DNA from: Pseudonocardia broussonetiae
Lineage (GTDB): Bacteria > Actinomycetota > Actinomycetes > Mycobacteriales > Pseudonocardiaceae
Direction of reading: 5' to 3'
NCBI RefSeq assembly: GCF_013155125.1
Contig: NZ_CP053564.1
Coordinates: 1,061,501 to 1,125,500, forward strand
Length of the DNA: 64,000 nt
A program made the position numbers and the translations under genes. The notes under the pieces were generated by a model. That model saw only the letters and a program-made list of their open reading frames with translations, did not search any database and was not told the DNA's origin. This document shows, in pieces, positions 1 through 7,821 of the stretch; positions within the stretch are counted from its first letter, which is position 1, and each line of letters begins with the position of its first letter.

Positions 1-387
1 AGCGCCCTCCGCGCGGCCATGGACGAGGTGCTGCGGCCGCTCGGGATGAGCGTGACGCGCTACTCCTGCCTCGAGCTCCTGGCCCAACGCCCCGGCCTGT
101 CGAACTCCGAGCTCGCGCGGGGCGCGTTCGTGACGCGGCAGTCGATGAACGTGCTGCTCCAGGCCCTGGAACGGGAGGGCCTCGTGACCAGGCCCGCCGA
201 GGCGCCCGTCGGGAAGGTCCTCCCCACGCGGCTCACCCCCCGCGGCCGACGGCTCCTCGAGAAGGCGACCGTCGCGGTGCGGTCCGTCGAGGTCCGGATG
301 CTGGACGGCATGACCGAGGCCGAGCAGTCGCAGGCGTTCCGGATCCTGCAGGGCATGATCCGATCCCTGCGCGAGGGCGCCGAGTAG
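1..387 (+). CDS. MarR-family transcriptional regulator, 5' end outside window
   Basis: The reading frame is open from base 1 (SALRAAMDEV...), so the gene begins upstream of the window and the ATG at 19 is probably internal. The visible part holds a winged helix-turn-helix: SNSELARGAFVTRQSMNVLL looks like the helix 2/recognition helix, followed by LEREGLVTRP and the wing with LTPRGRRLLEKA, as in MarR proteins. It ends with a long amphipathic helix (EAEQSQAFRILQGMI) of the dimer interface. MarR proteins are usually 140-170 residues and about 128 are present here, so 15-30 residues are missing. The ligand cannot be read from sequence. It is followed 65 bases later by the 3' end of a convergent hydrolase gene. 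Confidence 0.85.
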   Translation, partial: SALRAAMDEVLRPLGMSVTRYSCLELLAQRPGLSNSELARGAFVTRQSMNVLLQALEREGLVTRPAEAPVGKVLPTRLTPRGRRLLEKATVAVRSVEVRMLDGMTEAEQSQAFRILQGMIRSLREGAE

Positions 388-452
388 TCGCGGCGTTCTC
401 CCCGCCCTGTGGCGGTGGTGGTGACGCGCGCTGCGCCGCCAGCCAGGTGGAG

Positions 453-1256
453 CTAGTCGAGGTGGGCCAGGGCGTCGCGGGGGAAGCGTCGGTCGGCGAG
501 CACGCCGCCGTGGCCGCGGCCGGCGTAGAGCGCCAGCCGCCCGTCCCTGACCCCGCCGGCCGTGGCGCGCAACAACACCGCAGGACAGGCCAGGTCGCGA
601 TCTCCTCCGATGACCAAGGTGGGCGCAGTGATCTCGGACAGCCGCGGGCCGAGGTCGAAGCGGGCCTCGGCACGCAACGCGGCGACCCAGTCGGACCGGT
701 CGATGTGCCGGCCGAACACGAGCGGCTCGGTCAGCCACTGGAGGTCGCCGAGCACCCGCCGCCCGACCTCCGACGCCGTGCCGGCCCGGGCGAACTCCCG
801 GTAGGCGCCCCGGCTGTCGCCCCGCTCGTGCAGATCGGCGACCCGCATCAGCACCTCCCGCCCGAGGTCACCGACCCGATGCGCGGCGCCGACCACCACC
901 AGCCTGCGCACGGCATCGGGCCGGTCCGCAGCGAGCTGCAGCGCGACCGATCCCCCGGTGGACACACCGAGCACGTCCACAGGGGCACCGAACGCCGACG
1001 CCAGCGCTCCGGCGTGGTCGGCCGCCAGGTCGGCGACGGTGACATCCGGGGCGAGACCGGGACGCCGGTTCACCAGCCACACGCGGCGACTGCGACCCAG
1101 CGCCCGGTAGGCCAGCAGAGCGGCCCGGCGGGCCAACCCGGTCGGGTTCGCGTGCAGCGGTGTCGCTCCACCCAGCACCACCAGTGGCGCACCGGTGCCG
1201 AACCGCAGAACCGGCAACCCGCCGCTGAGCACCGCCGCCTCGACGCCTGTCGACAT
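453..1256 (-). CDS. alpha/beta-hydrolase fold protein
   Basis: This 267-residue protein has the order of a small alpha/beta hydrolase: a strand and oxyanion turn near residues 25-35 (PLVVLGGATPLHAN), the nucleophile elbow GVSTGGS near residue 98, the acid-bearing strand PTLVIGGDRDLAC near 212, and a late His in YAGRGHGG near 247. The full Ser-Asp-His triad is therefore visible. The substrate is unknown: the family covers esterases, lipases and haloperoxidase-like enzymes. It is convergent with the MarR gene and runs in the same direction as the upstream DUF222/HNH gene, but 117 bases separate them, so an operon is not clear. Confidence 0.85.
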   Translation of the reverse strand: MSTGVEAAVLSGGLPVLRFGTGAPLVVLGGATPLHANPTGLARRAALLAYRALGRSRRVWLVNRRPGLAPDVTVADLAADHAGALASAFGAPVDVLGVSTGGSVALQLAADRPDAVRRLVVVGAAHRVGDLGREVLMRVADLHERGDSRGAYREFARAGTASEVGRRVLGDLQWLTEPLVFGRHIDRSDWVAALRAEARFDLGPRLSEITAPTLVIGGDRDLACPAVLLRATAGGVRDGRLALYAGRGHGGVLADRRFPRDALAHLD

Positions 1257-1373
1257 GGCCGGAAGGATGCACGTGCTCGCGAACGCGTGACGCCCGGGGT
1301 CGTCGAGGAGCGCGGTCTCGGTGCTGCGCAGGGCGCGTCGAACCGGACGTCCCCACCGATCAGTTCACCTTCC

Positions 1374-2585
1374 TCAGGCGATGCGTCGATCCGTCGACAC
1401 CGTTCCCGGACGATCCGTCGCCACTGCTGCGGACACGTACTCGGTACCGGTGGGTGTGGTCGTGACGATTCCCGTCGTCGTCACTTCTGCTTTCCACCCG
1501 GTCGTTTCCCGGACCTGGTTGTGGAATGCGCACATCCCGCGTCCGTTGTCGAACGTCGTGGTGCCGCCGTCGGCCCAGCGGTGGATGTGGTCGAGGTGGC
1601 GGATCGGGGCGTCGCAGTACGACTCCCGGCATCGCCCGCCGTCGCGGGCGCGGATCAGTGCTGCGAGGCGGCCGGTGAACAGGCGGCTGCGGGAGTCGCC
1701 GCCGATCACCACGCCCTCGCTGGTGATCAGTCGTCGCCAGGTCGTGCGGGCGGCGCCGGTGGTGAGCAGGTCGACCGGGACGGGTCCGTGGCCGGGGATC
1801 TGCGCGGGCAGCGGACTGGTGGGGTCGACGAGGGCCTCGACCGGGACCAGGACCTGGATCTCGACGTTCACGTCCCCGGCGGTGGTCTGTCCGGTGAGGC
1901 GTTCGACGAGGGTGTCGGCCATGACCTGACCGCGGCTGCGGGTGAGCGGCTCGGGGCTGACCGCGGCCTCGTTGACCGCGGCCGCGAGTGCTGCGTAGCA
2001 GGCCACGGCCTCGCCGACGGGGAGGTGGGCGGTGAGGTCGGCCATCCCGTCGGCGGCGGGGCGGACCGACACCCGCCGGCCCGAGCGGGCGGCGCGGCAG
2101 CGGGTGAGGAACTTCCCGGGCGCGACCTGCGCGGCCAGAGTGCGGGTGAGGTCGTGGATCCGGCGCACCCCGAGGGTGTCGACGTGCTGGTCGGCGAGGG
2201 CCTGGTCGACCTGGGCCCGTTCGGTCGGGGAGAGGTGGGCGGTGGCGGCGACGATGGTGGCGGTGCGGTACTCGCACAGCCGCCCGGCGGCGAACAGGGC
2301 CCGTACCCGGTCGTGCCCAGCGTGGAGGTCGCGGGCCATCCGGACGCGGCGTCGGCCCTCGGTGGGCGAGACCCGGCAGGCCAGCCCGACCTGGGCGGCG
2401 ATGCTGCGTTCCAGCGCGTCGGGCTCGACGGTTCCGGCCGCTGCCTGTGATTCCGCGTGGGCGCGGGCGAAGGCGAGAACGGCCTCGCTCTGCTCGGCCG
2501 CGATCGCCGCTTTCCGCTGCTCCAATATCGCGATCCGCTCGATCAGCGAGGCCTCGGAAGGCGACTCGGAACTGATCGACGGCAT
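1374..2585 (-). CDS. DUF222 / HNH endonuclease signature protein (13E12-repeat family)
   Basis: This 403-residue protein is typical of the abundant actinobacterial 13E12 family. A helical DUF222 region covers roughly residues 15-290 (VEPDALERSIAAQVGLACRV, SPTEGRRRVRMARDL). A C-terminal HNH nuclease module follows near residues 315-360, where CRESYCDAPIRHLDHIHRW, a DGG turn and CAFHNQVRE give the Cys pair, the HxxH metal site and the N/H residues. These genes occur in multiple scattered copies in actinobacterial genomes and are suspected of being mobile or exchanged between loci. No insertion-sequence ends or direct repeats are visible around this copy. The biological role of the family is not established. 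Confidence 0.88.
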   Translation of the reverse strand: MPSISSESPSEASLIERIAILEQRKAAIAAEQSEAVLAFARAHAESQAAAGTVEPDALERSIAAQVGLACRVSPTEGRRRVRMARDLHAGHDRVRALFAAGRLCEYRTATIVAATAHLSPTERAQVDQALADQHVDTLGVRRIHDLTRTLAAQVAPGKFLTRCRAARSGRRVSVRPAADGMADLTAHLPVGEAVACYAALAAAVNEAAVSPEPLTRSRGQVMADTLVERLTGQTTAGDVNVEIQVLVPVEALVDPTSPLPAQIPGHGPVPVDLLTTGAARTTWRRLITSEGVVIGGDSRSRLFTGRLAALIRARDGGRCRESYCDAPIRHLDHIHRWADGGTTTFDNGRGMCAFHNQVRETTGWKAEVTTTGIVTTTPTGTEYVSAAVATDRPGTVSTDRRIA

Positions 2586-2703
2586 GACCGAAGTCTAGCA
2601 GTGATCAGGCCACAATGGACGAACATGTGTTCGATCGTGAACGATTACCGGGCGCCCGCGCACAACGGGGAGGCCGAACGCACGAACCACCCGCAGGACA
2701 CAC

Positions 2704-3069
2704 CTACCCGCCGAACTCCCTCTCCCACGCCCGGTACCCACCATCGAGGTCGGTGGCGTTGCGCAACCCCAGGTCCTGCAACGACGCCGCCGCCAGACTC
2801 GAGCTGTAGCCCTCGGAGCAGAACAGGATCCACGTGACGTCGTGGTCGACGGCCTCCGGGATGCGGGCGTCGGAGGTGGGGTCCAGGCGCCACTCGACGT
2901 GGTTGCGCTCGATGATCATCGCGCCGTCGATCTCGCCCTCGTCGGCGCGCTGCCAGCCGGGGCGGGTGTCGACGAGGAACGCACCGGCCGCGACCATTTC
3001 CGCCGCGCGCCGCGGGTCGGGCCGGTCGAGGCGGGCGCGGGCCTGCGCCAGCATCTCGTCGATCGTCAT
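2704..3069 (-). CDS. single-domain rhodanese-like sulfurtransferase
   Basis: This 121-residue single rhodanese domain begins with a short helical segment, then has the CH2A-like strand FLVDTRPGWQ and the active loop CSEGYSS with the catalytic Cys near residue 84, ending in the conserved DLDGGYRAWE. The six-residue loop is the size expected of sulfurtransferases rather than Cdc25-type phosphatases. Its start codon overlaps the stop of the cysteine dioxygenase gene by four bases (ATGA), so the two are co-translated. The likely job, inferred from the pairing, is handling sulfane sulfur or sulfite produced during cysteine breakdown in the cytoplasm. The same pairing is common in actinobacteria. 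Confidence 0.9.
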   Translation of the reverse strand: MTIDEMLAQARARLDRPDPRRAAEMVAAGAFLVDTRPGWQRADEGEIDGAMIIERNHVEWRLDPTSDARIPEAVDHDVTWILFCSEGYSSSLAAASLQDLGLRNATDLDGGYRAWEREFGG

Positions 3070-3560
3070 CCGACTCCCTCCCCCGCCTCGACGAGCTCGC
3101 TGCGCGTGCGGCGCAGCCTGCCCCCGTCGACGTCGTAGTAGGACATCGCGCTCAGCGGCGGCGAGTAGGCGTGCACGCTGACCGCGGGGGCCGGCGCCGG
3201 GTTGCCGACGTCGTGCACGTGCCCCAGGCCGAAGCCGACACTGCGCTTCGCGCGCAGGGTCCGGGCGCGCATCTGGTCGCCGCCCCAGCGGTGCTCGACG
3301 AGGCTGCCGGAGACGACGGTCAGCGCGCCGATCGAGCCGCCGTGGTCGTGCAGCTCCGCGGCCTGCTCGGTGGCCCAGCTGATCAGCCAGACGTCGACGA
3401 AGTCGTCGCCCTGCAGGCGCTGGTACCAGCGGCGCTCGGGGTCGACGACGACCGGGTGGTGCCCGGCGCGCACCTCGTCGGCGATGCGGCGGGTGAGGCC
3501 GACGAGGTCGGCCAGGGCGAGCGGGGTGGGCGCGAGACGGCGAGGGGCGTGCGACAGCAC
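3066..3560 (-). CDS. cysteine dioxygenase (cupin, CDO type I family)
   Basis: Cysteine dioxygenase oxidises L-cysteine to cysteine sulfinate with a mononuclear iron. The 164-residue protein has the family's cupin core: HDHGGSIG gives metal ligands H71 and H73, GLGHVHDVGN gives H116, and the C-terminal SVHAYSPPL matches the Ser-His-Tyr set (about S128, H130, Y132) seen in bacterial enzymes. The GTG start at 3560 has GGAG six bases upstream. It is the first gene of a two-gene operon with the overlapping rhodanese. Upstream at 3601-3681 lies a short cysteine-rich open reading frame, so translation-linked control by cysteine supply is likely. A 3-mercaptopropionate dioxygenase activity cannot be excluded from sequence. 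Confidence 0.9.
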   Translation of the reverse strand: MLSHAPRRLAPTPLALADLVGLTRRIADEVRAGHHPVVVDPERRWYQRLQGDDFVDVWLISWATEQAAELHDHGGSIGALTVVSGSLVEHRWGGDQMRARTLRAKRSVGFGLGHVHDVGNPAPAPAVSVHAYSPPLSAMSYYDVDGGRLRRTRSELVEAGEGVG

Positions 3561-3568
3561 GGCGGGCT

Positions 3569-3622
3569 CCAGTGTGAGGACGAGCGGACGGACGTGTGCG
3601 TCAGCTCGGGCAACAGCACTGG
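3569..3622 (-). promoter_or_regulatory. possible leader hairpin masking the cysteine dioxygenase ribosome binding site
   Basis: On the minus strand, CCAGTG (3622-3617), lying across the Gln-Cys codons of the leader peptide, is complementary to CACTGG (3574-3569), whose last two bases begin the GGAG ribosome binding site of the cysteine dioxygenase gene. A six-base stem could form only when no ribosome sits on the Cys codons or at the leader stop codon. The pairing is seen directly. That it folds and regulates is inference, and six base pairs is modest. Confidence 0.35.
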
Positions 3623-3681
3623 TCGAAGTGGTCCGCCCGGCGGCAGCCCCAGATCTCTCCGAGGATGGGGGCGGGCGGCAT
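3601..3681 (-). CDS. polycysteine leader peptide (upstream ORF) of the cysteine dioxygenase operon
   Basis: Read on the minus strand from the ATG at 3681, this frame encodes 26 residues that begin MPPAPILGEIWGC and end FDQCCCPS before a TGA, so Cys occupies positions 13, 22, 23 and 24. The stop lies 40 bases before the GTG of the cysteine dioxygenase gene. In mycobacteria, polycysteine-encoding, often leaderless, short ORFs upstream of sulfur genes are described as cysteine-responsive attenuators, and this frame has the same layout. No GGAGG precedes the ATG. A weak -10-like GATTAC lies about 8 bases upstream, compatible with leaderless transcription. Three adjacent Cys codons before a cysteine-degrading enzyme are unlikely by chance, but no expression evidence is available. 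Confidence 0.7.
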   Translation of the reverse strand: MPPAPILGEIWGCRRADHFDQCCCPS

Positions 3682-3786
3682 GCCGCCAGGTAATCACGAG
3701 TTCACACGGGTGCTCCACCCGCTCCCAGCACCTGGGACGGTGGCCCGCCGCATCCGGACCAATGTCCGACGGGTCAGAATCCCGGG

Positions 3787-4488
3787 ATGGCGACGCAGAA
3801 CGAGGACGGGACCTGGGAGATCCAGGGCAGGCGGCTCGGGTTCCCGGTGCGGATCGGCGAGGCCTCCGCGGCCTGCGCCACGTACCTGGTGCGGACCGGC
3901 GGCGTCCGCGACCTGCTGTCCGGAACCGGCCTGGAGCCGGTGTCGGTGGCCGGGCGGACCCCGCTGTTCCTCGTGCTCGTCGACTACCGCGTCAACGACC
4001 TCGGCGACTACGACGAGGCCGGCGTCGCCTTCCTCGTGCGCCACCGCGGCCGGACCGGGCCCTACATCCACCAGTTGCCGGTCACCCAGTCGTTCACGAT
4101 GGAGGCCGGGCGGGCGCTGTGGGGCCTGCCGAAGTGGCTCGCCCGCGCCGAGCTGACCATCGACGGCGCCGACGCCGCCTGCCGCCTCGCCGACGAGCAC
4201 GGCCGCCACGTCCTCACCACGCAGATCCACGCCGGGCTCCGGCTGCCGTTCGCGCTGCCGGGGGCGATCACCGCGCTGGCACCGCACGACGGCGGCGTGC
4301 TCGCGTCGCCGGTGCGGGCGCGCGTCGGCGGGATCCGGGTGGGGCGCCGGGCGTCGGTCGAGCCGGGGTCGGGGCACCCGATGGCCGACGAGCTGCGCGC
4401 GCTGGGGCTGCCGCGCCGCCCGCTCGTCACCGTCGTCGCCGACCGGGTGTCCTTCGAGATGGACCCGGCGCTACTGGTCCCCCGCTGA
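3787..4488 (+). CDS. acetoacetate decarboxylase-like protein
   Basis: This 233-residue protein matches the acetoacetate decarboxylase superfamily. The decisive segment is GRALWGLPKWLARAEL near residues 107-122, where K116 corresponds to the Schiff-base lysine of the WG(Y/L)PK motif. Upstream are the beta strands with PLFLVLVDYRVNDLGDYDEA, typical of the family's cone-shaped barrel. True acetoacetate decarboxylases make acetone and CO2. Many actinobacterial relatives act as aldolase-dehydratases or have unknown substrates, so only the family is firm. The gene is divergent from the cysteine dioxygenase operon, and its 3' end overlaps a convergent lipase gene by 18 bases. Confidence 0.85.
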   Translation: MATQNEDGTWEIQGRRLGFPVRIGEASAACATYLVRTGGVRDLLSGTGLEPVSVAGRTPLFLVLVDYRVNDLGDYDEAGVAFLVRHRGRTGPYIHQLPVTQSFTMEAGRALWGLPKWLARAELTIDGADAACRLADEHGRHVLTTQIHAGLRLPFALPGAITALAPHDGGVLASPVRARVGGIRVGRRASVEPGSGHPMADELRALGLPRRPLVTVVADRVSFEMDPALLVPR

Positions 4489-5337
4489 CCCGCGGTGGGC
4501 GGCGAGCCAGCCGCGCAGGTCCGCCAGCGGCTGCTCGCGCTCGGGCTCGTTGTAGATCTCGTGCCAGAGGCCGTCGTAGTAGTGGACGGTGAGGTCCGGT
4601 GACCCGCACGCGTCGGCGAAGGCGCGCGAGCCCGCCGGGTTCGTGAGCACGTCGGCCTCACCGTGCTGCAGCAGGACGGGCAGGCGCAGGTCGGCGGAGC
4701 GGCGCAGGAGCGGCGCGAACTGGTCGACGAGCCGCAGCGCGAGCCCGAGCGTCGGCTTGCCGTGGTGCACCAGCGGGTCGGTCCGGTAGGCCGTGACGAC
4801 CGCCGGGTCCTTGCTGATCTTCGTGGTGTCGATGCCGACGGGACGCAGCTTCGGCGCGACCCGCGTGAGCAGCCGCAGGACGGGCACCGCCGCCGTCGGC
4901 ACCTCGTCGGAGGCGAGCGCGGGCGCCGACAGCACCAGCCCGGCCAGCCCCGCCCCGTGGTCGAGCGCGTACGCCAGCGCGATCTGCCCGCCCATGCTGT
5001 GGCCGAGCAGGAACAGCGGCACCCCGGGGTGCAGGGCGGCGACGTGGAGGCGGAAGGCGTCGAAGTCGCTGAGCAGGTCGGAGTAGCGGTCGAGGTGGGC
5101 GCGGGCGCCGGTGGAGCGGCCGTGGCCTCGGTGGTCGAGGCCGTAGACGGCCCAGCCGTCGGGCACCAGCGCGTCCTCGACCGTGCGGTAGCGCCCGGAG
5201 TGCTCGCCGAGGCCGGGGCTGACGAGCAGGACCCCGGTCGGCTCACCGGCGGGCAGCCGGCCCTGCCAGTACAGCTCGACGCCGCCGACGCCCCGCAGCG
5301 TGCCCTCGACCCGGTCCCGTGTCTCCGTCACGCGCAC
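4471..5337 (-). CDS. monoacylglycerol lipase / lysophospholipase-type hydrolase
   Basis: This 288-residue serine hydrolase of the Hydrolase_4 (S33-like) group shows SPGLGEHSGRY near residue 40 (the HGxxEHxxRY-type oxyanion motif), GLDHRGHGRS near 70, nucleophile elbow GHSMGG near 113, acid strand VLLQHGEADVLTNP near 225 and catalytic His in GLWHEIYNE near 257. These motifs together point to cleavage of monoacylglycerols or lysophospholipids. No signal peptide is visible, so it is probably cytosolic or membrane-associated. It is the gene immediately after the EAAEP-repeat membrane protein on the same strand (three bases apart), so co-transcription is likely. Confidence 0.88.
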   Translation of the reverse strand: MRVTETRDRVEGTLRGVGGVELYWQGRLPAGEPTGVLLVSPGLGEHSGRYRTVEDALVPDGWAVYGLDHRGHGRSTGARAHLDRYSDLLSDFDAFRLHVAALHPGVPLFLLGHSMGGQIALAYALDHGAGLAGLVLSAPALASDEVPTAAVPVLRLLTRVAPKLRPVGIDTTKISKDPAVVTAYRTDPLVHHGKPTLGLALRLVDQFAPLLRRSADLRLPVLLQHGEADVLTNPAGSRAFADACGSPDLTVHYYDGLWHEIYNEPEREQPLADLRGWLAAHRGSAGDQ

Positions 5338-5340
5338 AAC

Positions 5341-7698
5341 CTAACCGGCGCGGACCCCCGCCGGCGCGAGCTCGACGTCGTGCACGCGCTCGGTCTCCTC
5401 GGCGACGACGACCAGGACGACGTCGGCCTCGCAGCCCGCCGCCGCGACGGACACGGCGTACTCCCCCGCGGCCAGGTCGGCGACGAGGTACGCGCCGTCG
5501 GAGTCGGTCTCCGCGACCTCGACGACCTCCCCGTCCTGCACGAGCGTCACCCGCGCACCGGTGATCGGACCGTCCTCCCCGAGCACGGTGCCGACGAGGG
5601 CCGCCGAGCGCACGATCTGCACGTCGACGTCGACGGGGGCGTCGCCGACGGCCACCGCGACCGCACCGGGCTGGTGGTCGGGCGCGGTCGCGACGAGCAC
5701 GTAGGCGCCGGGGTGCGGGGCCGTCAGCTCGCCGGTGGCGGTGCGGGCGCTCGCGACCTCGCGGCCGCGGTCGTCGAGCAGGGCGACGGCGGCGGACGCG
5801 ACCTCCGTGCCGTCGTGGCGCACGGCCCGGAAGCGGACGGGCTGCGCCGCGCCCACGGCCGGCGGCGCCTCGGGACGGGCGGTGCCCTCCAGCGCGACGA
5901 CGGGGGCCCGCTCGGGGCGGGCCGAGGGGTCGCCGAACGTGCGGAGCAGGGCGAGGTCGGCGGCGGCCTGCTCGGCCGCCAGGTGACGGGGGTCGCGGGG
6001 GGCGCGGCGGCTGGGGAGGTCGATGACGGCGGCGACGGGCTCCTGCTCGACGCTCTCCTCGGACGCCAGGGGCTCGAGTTCGGCCGCCTCGGACTCGGCG
6101 GCCTCGGACTCGGCGGCCTCGGGCTCGGCGGCCTCGGGCTCGGCGGCCTCGGGCTCGGCGGCCTCCGGCTCGGCGGCCTCCGGCTCGGCGGCCTCCGGCT
6201 CGGCGGCCTCCGGCTCGGCGGCCTCCGGCTCGGCGGCCTCCGGCTCGGCGGCCTCCGGCTCGGCGGCCTCCGGCTCGGCGGCCTCCGGCTCGGCGGCCTC
6301 TGCCTCCTCGGCCGCGGGCGGCGGGGAGTCGAAGAGGACGTCCGGGTCGGCCTCCGGGAACCCGTTCGCGGAGGCGGACGCGGTCGGGATCGGGCCGGTG
6401 CGGTCCGGGTCCTCGTCCCAGCGGCGGGACAGCAGCGAGGCCGCGACGGCGGTACCGGCGACGGCGGCGGTCGCGACGGCGACCTTCGGGAGGGTGCTGG
6501 TCGGCGGCTCGTCCGCCGTGGACCCGGCCGGGGCGGGCTCGGCCGGGTGCTCGGCCTCGGCGACGGGCTCGGTCTCGGTGACGGGCTCGGCCTCCGCCGC
6601 GGGCTCGGGCTCCGCGGCGGGTTCGGGCTCCGCGGCATCAGCAGTCGGTTCCACCTCGGCGACCGGCTCGACCTCGGCGACCGACTCCGTGAGCGGCTCG
6701 GCCGCCACCTCAGGCGCGGGCTCCGCCTCGGCGGCGACCGGCTCGGCGGCGACCGGCTCTGCGGCGACCGGCTCGGGCTGGACCTCGGCGGCAGCGGACT
6801 CGGATCCGACGGCGGATTCGGCACCTGCCGGCTGTGCGAGCGACCCGGCCTCACCGGCCGGCGCCACCTCGTCGACGGGCTCCGTCCGCGGCTCGACCTC
6901 CGCGACGGCCTCCTCGACCACTGGCTCGACAGCAGGAGCCGGCTCGGCGAGCCGGTGGGCGCCCCCCTCCCGCCGCTCCTGCAGCGACGGGACGGCGGTG
7001 AGCCGGGGCGCGGTGAACGGGCGCCGCGCGTCTGCCGGTGTGGGACGGGGGGTCGGACGGTGCACCAGCGACAGGGCGGGCAGGCGGGGCTGTCCGGTGC
7101 CCGACTCCGGCTCCGGGTCGCGCTCCGGCTCGGCCTCCCGCTCGGGCGGGGTCTCCGGGTCGAGCTCGGCGTCCAGCTCCCCGTTCAGTGCCGCGTCGAG
7201 CTCCGCGTCCAGCTCGGCGTTCAGCTCGTCATCGGTCGGACCCGCGATCTGGGCGGCCCGGCGCCACGGCACGTCGTCACCGAGCGCGGTCACCGAGCGG
7301 GAGGCGGGCACCTCGACCGGCTGCGGCTCCTCGGCGACCGACTCCTCGGCGACCGGCGTCTCGGCGACCGGCTCGTCGGCCACGGGCCCGGCCTCGGCGA
7401 GGCGCTCGTCGACCGTCTCGTCCACCGTCTCGACGACCGGCTCCTCGACAGCGCTCCGGGTCGCAGGAGCGGCCTCCGCGACCCGCGCGTCGACGGGTTC
7501 AGCGGCGTGCGTCACAGCCGCGACGGCGGGAGCAGCGGCGGGCTCCCGCTCCTTCCGCTGCGCGACGAGGTCCGCGACCGTGCGCGGGCCGGGCGGCACA
7601 GCCCGCAGCGTGCGTCTGCGCTGCAGGTACAGGCCGAGGAGCAGGGCGAGCAGCAGTACGGCCGCCAGCGCGATCAGCACCACCGGAAGCGTGATCAT
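5341..7698 (-). CDS. membrane-anchored low-complexity protein with EAAEP repeats and C-terminal carboxypeptidase-regulatory-like domains
   Basis: The start is set at the ATG at 7698, because MITLPVVLIALAAVLLLALL gives an N-terminal membrane helix followed by RRR, and GGGGGA lies just upstream. The frame stays open further upstream only as antisense of malQ. About 785 residues: helix (2-25), a long Ala/Glu/Pro-rich acidic region, a second hydrophobic Ala/Val stretch near residue 415 (KVAVATAAVAGTAVAASLL), then 15 tandem pentapeptides, and two beta-sandwich repeats at the C-terminus (FRAVRHDGTEVASAAVALLD and ARVTLVQDGEVVEVAETDSDG) resembling CarboxypepD_reg/CnaB folds. Function unknown. The layout suggests an envelope protein with a flexible stalk. 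It is divergent from malQ. Confidence 0.7.
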   Translation of the reverse strand: MITLPVVLIALAAVLLLALLLGLYLQRRRTLRAVPPGPRTVADLVAQRKEREPAAAPAVAAVTHAAEPVDARVAEAAPATRSAVEEPVVETVDETVDERLAEAGPVADEPVAETPVAEESVAEEPQPVEVPASRSVTALGDDVPWRRAAQIAGPTDDELNAELDAELDAALNGELDAELDPETPPEREAEPERDPEPESGTGQPRLPALSLVHRPTPRPTPADARRPFTAPRLTAVPSLQERREGGAHRLAEPAPAVEPVVEEAVAEVEPRTEPVDEVAPAGEAGSLAQPAGAESAVGSESAAAEVQPEPVAAEPVAAEPVAAEAEPAPEVAAEPLTESVAEVEPVAEVEPTADAAEPEPAAEPEPAAEAEPVTETEPVAEAEHPAEPAPAGSTADEPPTSTLPKVAVATAAVAGTAVAASLLSRRWDEDPDRTGPIPTASASANGFPEADPDVLFDSPPPAAEEAEAAEPEAAEPEAAEPEAAEPEAAEPEAAEPEAAEPEAAEPEAAEPEAAEPEAAEPEAAEPEAAESEAAESEAAELEPLASEESVEQEPVAAVIDLPSRRAPRDPRHLAAEQAAADLALLRTFGDPSARPERAPVVALEGTARPEAPPAVGAAQPVRFRAVRHDGTEVASAAVALLDDRGREVASARTATGELTAPHPGAYVLVATAPDHQPGAVAVAVGDAPVDVDVQIVRSAALVGTVLGEDGPITGARVTLVQDGEVVEVAETDSDGAYLVADLAAGEYAVSVAAAGCEADVVLVVVAEETERVHDVELAPAGVRAG
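6076..6300 (-). repeat. 15-bp tandem repeat array, 15 copies, encoding EAAE(P/S/L)
   Basis: Fifteen in-frame copies of a 15-base unit run through the coding region: one EAAEL copy, two EAAES copies and twelve EAAEP copies. The last eight or nine units are base-for-base identical (GGCCTCCGGCTCGGC on the plus strand), which suggests recent expansion by slippage or unequal exchange. The unit length keeps the frame, so copy-number change would alter stalk length without breaking the gene. Confidence 0.95.
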
Positions 7699-7821
7699 CT
7701 CCGGTCCCCCGTGAATCGATCCGAGAACCAGACCGGGCCGGTCCGACGTGCAGAACCTAGCATTCCCCTGATCACTCACCGTGATATGGCGCGCGGTGCC
7801 GGAAGAGGGAACTGGAGCAGC

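Noticed and set aside
447..2450. Plus-strand 667-codon frame
   Set aside because: Antisense to the hydrolase and DUF222/HNH genes. Composition is low-complexity Gly/Arg/Val with no recognisable domain.
1374..2585. Group II intron or homing-endonuclease element
   Set aside because: The HNH protein has the DUF222 architecture. No intron ribozyme or reverse transcriptase features are nearby.
6076..6300. Possible CRISPR-like repeat
   Set aside because: Units are contiguous without spacers and keep a coding frame. It is a protein repeat.
7771..7785. ATCAC-N5-GTGAT repeat upstream of malQ
   Set aside because: Five-base arms are too short to support as an operator, with no second copy found.
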